From the NCBI RefSeq assembly GCF_005869225.1, contig NZ_SWFP01000004.1, forward strand, positions 62,001-126,000: DNA of 64,000 nucleotides, read 5' to 3'. The DNA is from Dyadobacter bucti. Lineage in GTDB: Bacteria > Bacteroidota > Bacteroidia > Cytophagales > Spirosomataceae. This document shows, piece by piece, positions 35,566 through 42,947 of this stretch (position 1 is the stretch's first letter; each line of letters begins with the position of its first letter). Both the position numbers and the translations under genes were made by a program. The notes under the pieces were generated by a model. It was not told where the DNA came from, did not search any database, and saw nothing but the letters and a program-made list of their open reading frames with translations.

Positions 35566-35592
35566 TAGATGTTTACTTATACTAAATTTGTA
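35566..35592 (+). promoter_or_regulatory. Third 10-7-10 site over the EamA-side promoter
   Basis: TAGATGTTTA (35566-35575), a 7-base spacer and TAAATTTGTA (35583-35592) form a weaker copy of the palindrome; the core TGTTTA-N7-TAAA is kept. TAAATTTG at 35583-35590 is also an exact TAnnTTTG element pointing towards the EamA gene, so the site would overlap its -7 box. Confidence 0.45.
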
Positions 35593-35635
35593 GACAAGCA
35601 GGTATTTCGTTTACAGTCGTAATAGAGCGATGTCA

Positions 35636-35737
35636 ATGACGCCAAATAAGAAAAGTGATGAGCAAATTTGGTTACGCCGCTCCACCTGTGTAATCGACTA
35701 CTGTCGCCTGTCTAAGCCGATTCAACGTTTTAGTTAA
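35636..35737 (+). CDS. Possible 33-residue leader ORF before the EamA gene
   Basis: An ATG at 35636 opens 33 codons (MTPNKKSDEQIWLRRSTC at the start, ending QRFS) that stop four bases before the EamA start codon. It lies after the proposed promoter, so it would be on the transcript. No family is recognised, and its tight spacing to the next gene is the only support. It could be a leader peptide, a remnant of a regulator gene, or chance. Confidence 0.25.
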   Translation: MTPNKKSDEQIWLRRSTCVIDYCRLSKPIQRFS

Positions 35738-35741
35738 TGGA

Positions 35742-36605
35742 ATGAGCTTTTATGTGTTAGCGCTGGTTCTTACTGCGGCTGTTTTACACGCCTGCTGGAA
35801 CCTGCTTTCCAAAAAAACGCTGGGCAAGGTTCCTTTCATCTTTCTGGTTTACCTTGCAAGTGCTATTTTGTACTCGCCAATTATTGTCTTTCAGATAAAT
35901 GGTAATGGTTCGATTTCTTCACCTGCTCTTTTGTATTTTTCGTTAAGCAGCGCGGTGCTGCATTTGGGTTATTACATTGTCTTGCAAAAGGGCTACAGAA
36001 GTGCTGATCTCTCGGTAGTATATCCTCTCGCCCGGGGATCAGGACCTCTGATTTCCTCCATTGCAGCTATTCTGTTCTTGCATGAGCAACTGAAATGGCT
36101 GACGACTTTTGGCCTGTTTTTGATTGTTGCAGGGGTATTGCTGATTACAGGACTTAGCCTGAGAAAACAAGGAAACCGGAAGATGACAACTGGCCTCGTT
36201 TACGGCGTACTTACCGGCCTGTTCATTGCCCTGTACACGATAAACGACGCGATCGCAATAAAATCCTATTCAGTCTCACCTTTGTCGCTCACGCTCGATA
36301 CCAATCTTTTTGGCGCCATGATGCTTTTTCCTTTTATTCTTTCTCAAAAAGAAGAGCTTAAAAGAGAAATCAAGCTGAACAAATGGATCATCATTGCCAT
36401 AGCTATACTTAGTCCGGCAGCTTATATGCTGGTGCTGGAAGCTCTAAAATATGCGCCTTTAACTGTCGTTGCACCAGCAAGGGAAACCAGCATTTTGTTG
36501 GGGGTATTTATGGGTTCGAAGGTTTTCAATGAAGGTGAAGGCAAAAAAAGGCTTATCGCCAGTGCATTGATATTGGGTGGAATTGTGGCGCTCAGTTTTG
36601 GTTAA
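35742..36605 (+). CDS. EamA/DMT-family permease (phosphonate-associated type)
   Basis: A 287-residue protein with ten predicted helices in two EamA repeats. It shows LTAAVLHACWNLLSKKTLG in helix 1, DLSVVYPLARGSGPLISSI in the middle of repeat one, and the equivalent LKYAPLTVVAPARETSILLG in repeat two. The VYPLARG and APARE motifs are shared by a group of EamA proteins described as phosphonate-utilisation-associated membrane proteins. It is divergent from the PhnX-like cluster and shares its control region, which supports a transport role for a related compound. The direction of transport is unknown. Confidence 0.82.
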   Translation: MSFYVLALVLTAAVLHACWNLLSKKTLGKVPFIFLVYLASAILYSPIIVFQINGNGSISSPALLYFSLSSAVLHLGYYIVLQKGYRSADLSVVYPLARGSGPLISSIAAILFLHEQLKWLTTFGLFLIVAGVLLITGLSLRKQGNRKMTTGLVYGVLTGLFIALYTINDAIAIKSYSVSPLSLTLDTNLFGAMMLFPFILSQKEELKREIKLNKWIIIAIAILSPAAYMLVLEALKYAPLTVVAPARETSILLGVFMGSKVFNEGEGKKRLIASALILGGIVALSFG

Positions 36606-36776
36606 AACTTAAGTTTAAGTATACTACGCGCCGGAAAAAATGACTGAAAAAGCACTGGCTTTCATTGAAAAAAAGACATATTTCATGTCCCTCTCTGGCG
36701 CAAGGCCGGTAATAGTTGGCCTGAACCTCAATGTTGGCATGAGCCGGTGCTAGCATGGCACTTAACAGTATTTATG

Positions 36777-38174
36777 CTACAAAATGTCCCCATTCTCATT
36801 TACCTTGACCAGATACATAGAGCTTTCCTCCTCTTTCGGGCAATCTTTGTAACTGATGCCAACGAATAAAATCGATTTGTCTCTCAACTGCGATGCGAAA
36901 GTGCCGAATCCACGTTCTGGGAAACACCTCGTGTTACGTCTTCCCAGGCGTTTAGTCCATTTCATGACACCTGTTTCATCGAAAATCGTTAGCAGTAAGC
37001 CATTCCAATGCGTAAATCCCGAACCGGCAATAAAGAGCCCGGTAGAAGTACTGCTTACCCAATTTGAATGGTCCGAAGGCATCGGGAATTCTCTGGAAAA
37101 CTTACCGGTGGCATCCAGCAATGTGAATGCGGGGCCTGGGCCGTTGGTAAATATATAGTTTTCAGTGGCGGCCAAACAAGTGCCGCCGACAGCATTTATT
37201 GGGTCACGAAGCAGGGATCTGCGAAATGTGATCTTGCCCGCGAAATTAGTTTTTAAGACAACCAGGGAATCGTAGCAATTAGCGCATCCATTCAAACTGG
37301 TGCCAGATGCCGCAAACTGGTACCCATCGGACAATGGAAGAATGTTTCCGGCGCCGAAAAAGCGCTCCTTGTTGTAAACTTTTCTCCATGCAAGGGTGCC
37401 GTCGGTAGATAGTTTGATCATGGAAGTAAAACGTATTCTAATGCCGTAACCTTCGAGATCGCCTTGCTCCTCAGCAATAACGATAATACCTCCGTCGGAA
37501 GAACTCCGCATATCAGTGGCTAAACCATCGTCCAACGGATACGATTTTGTCCAATTAACATTGCCGGCACTATCGGTTTTCATGATGCGTAATGGCCCTC
37601 GATAATCATGTTCATCCCAACTTCCGGCCATTAAAAGCCCTCCATCGGGTGCGACATCGATTTTACGATAAACTGTGCTATGATTATCTGACCAATATTT
37701 TGTCCATTTCAGCTTCAGGTTTTTATCAAATTTGGATAGATACAGCTTTTCGTCCATCTTATTACTTGTGTTACCAATCACATAAATCGAACCATCTTGT
37801 GCTTCAACAAAATCTGTGGGCTTAGTGACCGAAAGCAGATCTACATAACGCTCTTTGATACGTACCGTGATCCTCTGTTTCTGTACGACCGGTGTTTTTC
37901 CTGACTTTGATACAGTCAATTTGACTTCGTATTCGCCAGGTCCAGCGTAGGTATGTGATTCATGTCGGCCGCTACCCAAGTTACCGTCTCCAAAACTCCA
38001 TTCGTAGGATACACCAACTGAATCGGAGCAGTTTGTAAAAGTGATCTGTGATTCGGTTGCAAAGTCCCGAGCTGGTGAAAGATAAAAACAAACAGATATG
38101 GGTGCCGGAATGCGGTCTTTTTCACAGGACAAAATGATTGCGGCGAGAAGCAAAACAAAGTTAGTCCAGCGCAT
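36777..38174 (-). CDS. PKD-domain lipoprotein with propeller-like repeats
   Basis: A 465-residue lipoprotein (lipobox ILSC after a short signal peptide). Residues about 30-105 form a PKD domain with the marker YEWSFGDGNLGSG and HTYAGPGEYEVKLTV. The remainder has repeats of the kind APDGGLLMAGSW and SSDGGIIVIAEE, each followed by strands with W-T-K, as in bladed propellers that report on long-term storage or bind surface ligands. No catalytic motif is seen. It stands alone, and its function is unknown; an adhesive or sensing role on the cell surface is a reasonable guess. Confidence 0.75.
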   Translation of the reverse strand: MRWTNFVLLLAAIILSCEKDRIPAPISVCFYLSPARDFATESQITFTNCSDSVGVSYEWSFGDGNLGSGRHESHTYAGPGEYEVKLTVSKSGKTPVVQKQRITVRIKERYVDLLSVTKPTDFVEAQDGSIYVIGNTSNKMDEKLYLSKFDKNLKLKWTKYWSDNHSTVYRKIDVAPDGGLLMAGSWDEHDYRGPLRIMKTDSAGNVNWTKSYPLDDGLATDMRSSSDGGIIVIAEEQGDLEGYGIRIRFTSMIKLSTDGTLAWRKVYNKERFFGAGNILPLSDGYQFAASGTSLNGCANCYDSLVVLKTNFAGKITFRRSLLRDPINAVGGTCLAATENYIFTNGPGPAFTLLDATGKFSREFPMPSDHSNWVSSTSTGLFIAGSGFTHWNGLLLTIFDETGVMKWTKRLGRRNTRCFPERGFGTFASQLRDKSILFVGISYKDCPKEEESSMYLVKVNENGDIL

Positions 38175-38654
38175 ATAGGGTTAAATTTAAAGTTGGTACA
38201 AAAGCGCCACGAGTTTTTGCGTAACAAAGTTTGCTGGAAATAATCCTCCGGTGTTTTCAAATCTCAGCGCCATCTTTGAAGATTTCGTTAAAGTTAAAGG
38301 TTTGAAAGTCTAATTTTTTGAAAAGTCGTACGCTTCGAGCATTTTAATATGTTCCCAGCTGTGGGTAGATGTGGGCCAGTTTGGCAAACTTATTACTGTT
38401 CTCAACTTTGCTCAAAACCCTTTCAACAGATTTGCGGAAAGCTAGTTTATTTATATACTGAAGTGTATAAAGGGTTTTTTCGAAAGGCTGATGCAATGCT
38501 CCGAATTACCTGGATGTCTCGGAATTTTCTGAAATACCTGTTTGGGACAACCGCCTGCCAAATTCAAGGGAGGAGTTCTAACATGAATTCCTCCCTGCTA
38601 TATCATATAAGTAGACGCTCTATAAATCAGTAACAGTCTTTGCCGCTCATGCAC
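38175..38654. other. 480-base gap; one inverted repeat, no gene recognised
   Basis: The gap holds the upstream region of the PKD lipoprotein gene and a 94-codon open frame (38349-38633) that resembles no protein. At 38568-38595 the arms GGGAGGAGTTC and GAATTCCTCCC form an 11-bp stem (one G-U pair) with a 6-base loop; no T-run follows on either strand, so it is at best a weak terminator for the T9SS gene. Confidence 0.45.
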
Positions 38655-40769
38655 TTATTGCACTACCATCACTTTGATGGTCTCCGTGCTGTCAGGTGAC
38701 TTGATCCGCAGCAGGTGTATGCCTTCATTCAAAGGAAGATCTGACAGGTCTACTTCCGTTTGTGTGTTTTTGGCTGGCTTTATGGCAGGATTGATGTTGT
38801 AAATCATCCCGGACGTGCTGATCAGGTCCAGCGTTATGTCCGACTCGTGCTGATTCCCTATCTCCACTGTAAATTGCTTTTGTACCGGGTTTGGGTAAAT
38901 TCTGGATTTGACAACTTCAACTTTTTCTTCCGTATAGTCCGTTTCTTGTGACACTCTTGCATTTAGGGCTGCGGCAGTAGTGATTACCAGCTGTGGTGGA
39001 TTGGTCGCGGCTTCCTTGCTGTTAAAAGCAAGTTTAAGGTTTTTGGCTGTTGCGTTTTTAAGTACGAAGCTTGTTATTTTGTCCCCTGCGAGCTGCGCTT
39101 TCACATAGCCCGTCACATCCAGGTCGTAGTATTGTATTCTGCTCACCGCCGTTGAGGCCAGCAAAGCGGTGGCAGCGCCCGGCGCATTAAGCCAGGTAAT
39201 CCCTGTTTCTGTCCAGGTATCGTTCGCTACGCCATAAGCCGATAAGTTTACAGAGTTTGTAGTCTCAACATTTTGTCCAAAAATGCGAAGCTTTGCAGAT
39301 GCGATTTCAGTAATGCCGCTGACGGAGAACTTCAGATAAGATTCCCGTTTAATGCTGGTTGGAGTGCCATTTTTGACTTCGAGTGCTGCATGGCTGCCAA
39401 AGTTGGTAGATGCAAAGCTGCCGTCGCGGACAAATGCGTCAGCAATGGGCGCCAGATATGTAATCTGGGGTTGTGACGATGGGTTAATTGCACTTAGCCT
39501 GATTACTTTGGTCTCTTCGTATGTCCCTCCTGCAAAGATGAAGCCCGCATCGGTGGTTTGTTTCACGCTGGTTTGCGCATAGCCGTCTAATCGGTTACCT
39601 GTAATTGTTTTGTCCCACTGAACAGAACCCGCAGCCGTTACCTTCACTATCCAGAACGCAATAACCTGATTTGTGCCTTCCGTTTTATCGCCCGAGACAT
39701 CCGAACTGGATGTGCCCCCCAAGATATAGCCGCCGTCAGAAGTAATTTCCAGGGATTTAATTTTGTCATCCCGGTTTCCTCCGATCGTTTTGTCCCAGAC
39801 TTTGGAACCATTTGCTGCCAGTTTTACAAGCCAGAAATCGGAGCGTCCCTTTGAACCTTCGCTCTTGTCGCCACCAATAGGCTCCTGCGACCAGCCACCA
39901 ACCAGGTACCCGAAGTCTGAGGCTTGCTTGACCATCCGCAATTCTGTGCCCCCAATCAGTGTATTGTCCCACTCTTTTGTACCATTCGCCGAAACTTTGA
40001 CAATCCAGAAATCTCCAGTGTTTCCTGCTTCTGATTTATCAAATCCAACAGCGGAGTTTGATGAACCTCCCAAAATGTAGCCGCCATCCGCAGTCAGCTC
40101 CATGGATGTCAGATAGTCGGACTTCCCGCCACCGATTGATTTATCCCAAAGTTTTGTACCGGCAGCATTCAGTTTCACAAGCCAGTAATCTTCAGGTTCG
40201 GAGCGGTTGGCTCCTTTTGGACCTTCGGTTTTGTCTCCGCCTGCGTTGGAAGAAGAGTGTCCAGCTACCATATACCCGCCGTCTTTTGTTTGATGTACGG
40301 ATGCAAAAAAGTCCTCAAGATCGCCGCCAAGGGTTCGATCCCACTGGCGGGTGCCGGTTGCAGAAAGCTTGATTACCCAATAATCATAGGGAACGTAGCT
40401 CCCAACTGGTAAGCTCTTTGAATTTTCACTTTTATCACCACCAGCCGGATCACTGGAGGAGCCACCAAGTATGTACCCGCCGTCGGAGGTTTGTTCCAGT
40501 GTGCGCAGAACATTTGTTGTAAAGGTCCTTGTCCACTCAATTGTACCCTCTTTGGAAAGCTTGATGAGTTTTGAATTTACAAGAACTGCGTAACCGCCAT
40601 CAGTTGTTTGGATGACCGCGGTAGGCGTACCTTGGTCAAGAGTTTTCTCCCAGACCGTTGCTGGTTGAGCCCAGGCTAACATGTGAACGAAAAAAAGAAA
40701 TACAAAATTTGCAAAATATTTCAGGCGAATGCGTGCAGCTGCATTGTGAAGAGGTAAAAATTGCTTCAT
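38655..40769 (-). CDS. Large secreted propeller protein with DNRLRE module and T9SS tail
   Basis: A 704-residue exported protein. After a signal peptide (ending LAWAQ) come seven or so repeats built on QTTDGGYAVLV, TSDGGYILGGSSSD, TKDGGYMVAGHSSS, TADGGYILGGSSNS and TSDGGYILGGTSSS, each with a following DYW(V/L)VKL strand: a propeller-like fold. At about 440-600 is a DNRLRE/CBM96-type sandwich (YLAPIADAFVRDGSFASTNF; RESYLKFSVSG). The last 80 residues are a type IX secretion sorting domain (SRIYPNPVQKQFTVEI ... GIHLLRIKSPDS). It should be exported by T9SS and attached to the surface or released. The near-identical repeats point to recent internal expansion. Confidence 0.85.
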   Translation of the reverse strand: MKQFLPLHNAAARIRLKYFANFVFLFFVHMLAWAQPATVWEKTLDQGTPTAVIQTTDGGYAVLVNSKLIKLSKEGTIEWTRTFTTNVLRTLEQTSDGGYILGGSSSDPAGGDKSENSKSLPVGSYVPYDYWVIKLSATGTRQWDRTLGGDLEDFFASVHQTKDGGYMVAGHSSSNAGGDKTEGPKGANRSEPEDYWLVKLNAAGTKLWDKSIGGGKSDYLTSMELTADGGYILGGSSNSAVGFDKSEAGNTGDFWIVKVSANGTKEWDNTLIGGTELRMVKQASDFGYLVGGWSQEPIGGDKSEGSKGRSDFWLVKLAANGSKVWDKTIGGNRDDKIKSLEITSDGGYILGGTSSSDVSGDKTEGTNQVIAFWIVKVTAAGSVQWDKTITGNRLDGYAQTSVKQTTDAGFIFAGGTYEETKVIRLSAINPSSQPQITYLAPIADAFVRDGSFASTNFGSHAALEVKNGTPTSIKRESYLKFSVSGITEIASAKLRIFGQNVETTNSVNLSAYGVANDTWTETGITWLNAPGAATALLASTAVSRIQYYDLDVTGYVKAQLAGDKITSFVLKNATAKNLKLAFNSKEAATNPPQLVITTAAALNARVSQETDYTEEKVEVVKSRIYPNPVQKQFTVEIGNQHESDITLDLISTSGMIYNINPAIKPAKNTQTEVDLSDLPLNEGIHLLRIKSPDSTETIKVMVVQ

Positions 40770-41004
40770 AGATTTTCGTTGAGCATTTAGAATAGTAAGA
40801 ATAAATACTTTAAGGCTCGTAATGTACGGAATTTCGGATCAATATTACCTTGTGGATACCAGTCTAAGGGCAATACTGGATGTAAACTTTTTAACATCGT
40901 AAGTCTGTCAAATTGAAACTAGCGTTATAGGTTAACAGGCAACACTAAAAAGTGAGAGCAGATTTTTGCCCTCACCCACCAGTGGCAAATAAATTCCTGA
41001 CTTA

Positions 41005-41395
41005 CTATTTCGCAAGAAGTACCTTCAATATTTCCGATGCCGAGTCGGATTGTACCTTCAACAGGTAAATGCCCGTTGGCAAGTGCATGCTGCTGATGTC
41101 GATTTTCGCTTTGGTACCGGCATCAAGCGATTCTGCCAAACTGATCGGATGGGCCCGGCCGGCATTGCTGATCAGCGACAAAGTGATTGATCTTTGATGT
41201 CGGCTTCCTACCTGAAAAGTGAACTTTATCTGTACCGGATTGGGATAGACCACAGAGCCGTCTCGGCTTCTCTATCGTTGGAAAAGCATGGCGGTAACGT
41301 CGCTTCATGCGCCTGCAAGATATCGAATTCAACTGAAAAGTACCGGTTGAATCCAGCAGCAAAGACAGCCGGGTAGGCCTACCTGCTGCCAGTTG
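41005..41395 (-). pseudogene. Remnant of a T9SS-exported protein (CBM6-like end plus sorting domain)
   Basis: The frame at 41005-41253 encodes a complete T9SS C-terminal sorting domain: VVYPNPVQIKFTFQVGSRHQ region, SLISNAGRAHPISL, and LPTGIYLLKVQSDSASE to the stop. It is related to the tail of the gene at 38655. Just upstream, in another frame, LAAGRPTRLSLLLDSTGTFQ followed by LNSIS looks like the last strands of a CBM6-type module. A frameshift separates the two, and the rest of the protein is missing: the sequence runs directly into the end of the amine oxidase gene. It is a leftover of a larger secreted protein. Confidence 0.68.
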
Positions 41396-41420
41396 TGAAT
41401 AGGTGCGTGAAATACCCTTA

Positions 41421-42920
41421 CTAATGCCTGGTAATTTTCAGAGTTTTGATAATTTGCTCGGAGGCTCTTCGGCCGGTTTCAGCTGCACCATTCATATATC
41501 CCTGAAACTCCTGACTGCAATGTTCTCCGGCAAATAAAATGTTGCCTAGGTTTTCACCCTCGGTATTCCCTATGGAAGATACCTGTCCGACTTTGTAACA
41601 GGCGTATGCACCTTTAGTCAGCTCATTTTGATTCCAGTTATAGAATCCTTTTCGGCCATTGGCAGCCCGGGTCATCCCCGGAAAAATCTGCTCACAGCTT
41701 TCCAGATACGTTTCATACTGCGAAATATTGAGATTTTTTCCTTTGTCTGCCCCCAAAAACAGGCTGTACCCTCCTGGTCCGAAATTGTCGTTCTGCATTT
41801 GACTGCTATCCCAACCATTATGGATTTGATCACTCAGGACATATCCTGAATATCCTGCCGGTCGCCATATGCGTTCGTTCACGCCGATGAACAATTTGGA
41901 TTGCATACCATAGCCTAGTTCTTGGATACATTTCCGCTTTCTTTCAGGCATTTCTATGGGAATGTTGACATTGCGTAAAACGGAAAAAGGCAGGGTAACT
42001 ATCAGGTAATCGGCAATGACCTCTTTTCCATTTGCAAAAGAGAGCGTGTAGCTTTTGCCTTTTGCAGAAATCCTTTCTAAATGATGCTGCGTGTGAATTG
42101 GACTTTTGATCCGTTTCTGCAACTCGGTAATTAATTGGTCGTTTCCCCCGGCGATTTTGTAGCGCTCATCGCTTTCTCCATATATTTCAAAACCATTTGT
42201 AGTATCTGTTTTCAGAACAACCAATAGGTTCAAACTCGTTTGATCGCCTGCCGATAACCCCAGTTCACTTGTAAAGGAAGTACAAAGCAGGTTGAGCAGC
42301 CATCCGCTTACGCCGATTTTAATGAGATATTCTTCAATCGATAGCCTATCCAGAGATATCACCACGGGGTGACTGGCATCCAGATCGTCGGGTAGGCTGT
42401 CAATATCTTGCTGAATGTGTGTTGCGAAAGGACGGAAAGCTTCAATAATTTCTTTTTCTGTAATTCTTCGTCCATCGAAATGATAATCAATACCGATTAA
42501 TTCTTTTTCTCCAGGCGTTTGGGTGTCTAACAAATGGAGGTTGAAAGCACGGCAGAATGACAGAACATCAACATGATTGGAATCAATAAATTCTCCACCC
42601 ATTTCGGTAATAATCCCTTGAGCTACGATATTCCTAGCCGATAGAATTCTCCCCCCGGTTCGGTCGGAAGATTCGTATAAAGAAGCCCGCAAACCCGCAT
42701 TTTCAAGGTGCCAAGCGGCCGTGAGCCCCGCCATACCCGCTCCTAAAATGGCGATACGCGGCTGGTTTGTTTTGGGTATTGGATGTAAATCGGTTATGAT
42801 ATTACTGCCGATCATCAGCCCTACACCTCGTTGGATAAATGTTCTTCTAGACAATAAATCTGTGTGGATGGTTTGGGTACTTTTTTTTATTAATTGGGCG
42901 ATTCGAGGTATTCTGGGCAT
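41421..42920 (-). CDS. Flavin-dependent amine oxidase family protein
   Basis: A 499-residue FAD enzyme of the monoamine/polyamine oxidase family. The dinucleotide fold is RIAILGAGMAGLTAAWHLE, followed by LYESSDRTGGRILSAR and EMGGEFIDSNH; the C-terminal FAD contact is ILFAGEHCSQEFQGYMNGA. The N-terminus has SRRTFIQRGVGLMIG, a twin-arginine-like export signal, preceded by about 23 residues; the start may therefore be internal. The usual substrate-site aromatic cage (W..Y) is present as FYNWNQNELTKGAYACY. It would oxidise an amine or amino acid to an imine with hydrogen peroxide. It follows the 962-residue GNAT-like gene by 27 bases, so the two form a unit. Confidence 0.85.
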   Translation of the reverse strand: MPRIPRIAQLIKKSTQTIHTDLLSRRTFIQRGVGLMIGSNIITDLHPIPKTNQPRIAILGAGMAGLTAAWHLENAGLRASLYESSDRTGGRILSARNIVAQGIITEMGGEFIDSNHVDVLSFCRAFNLHLLDTQTPGEKELIGIDYHFDGRRITEKEIIEAFRPFATHIQQDIDSLPDDLDASHPVVISLDRLSIEEYLIKIGVSGWLLNLLCTSFTSELGLSAGDQTSLNLLVVLKTDTTNGFEIYGESDERYKIAGGNDQLITELQKRIKSPIHTQHHLERISAKGKSYTLSFANGKEVIADYLIVTLPFSVLRNVNIPIEMPERKRKCIQELGYGMQSKLFIGVNERIWRPAGYSGYVLSDQIHNGWDSSQMQNDNFGPGGYSLFLGADKGKNLNISQYETYLESCEQIFPGMTRAANGRKGFYNWNQNELTKGAYACYKVGQVSSIGNTEGENLGNILFAGEHCSQEFQGYMNGAAETGRRASEQIIKTLKITRH

Positions 42921-42947
42921 TGTGATTGTTGATAGATTGGTTCAAAA

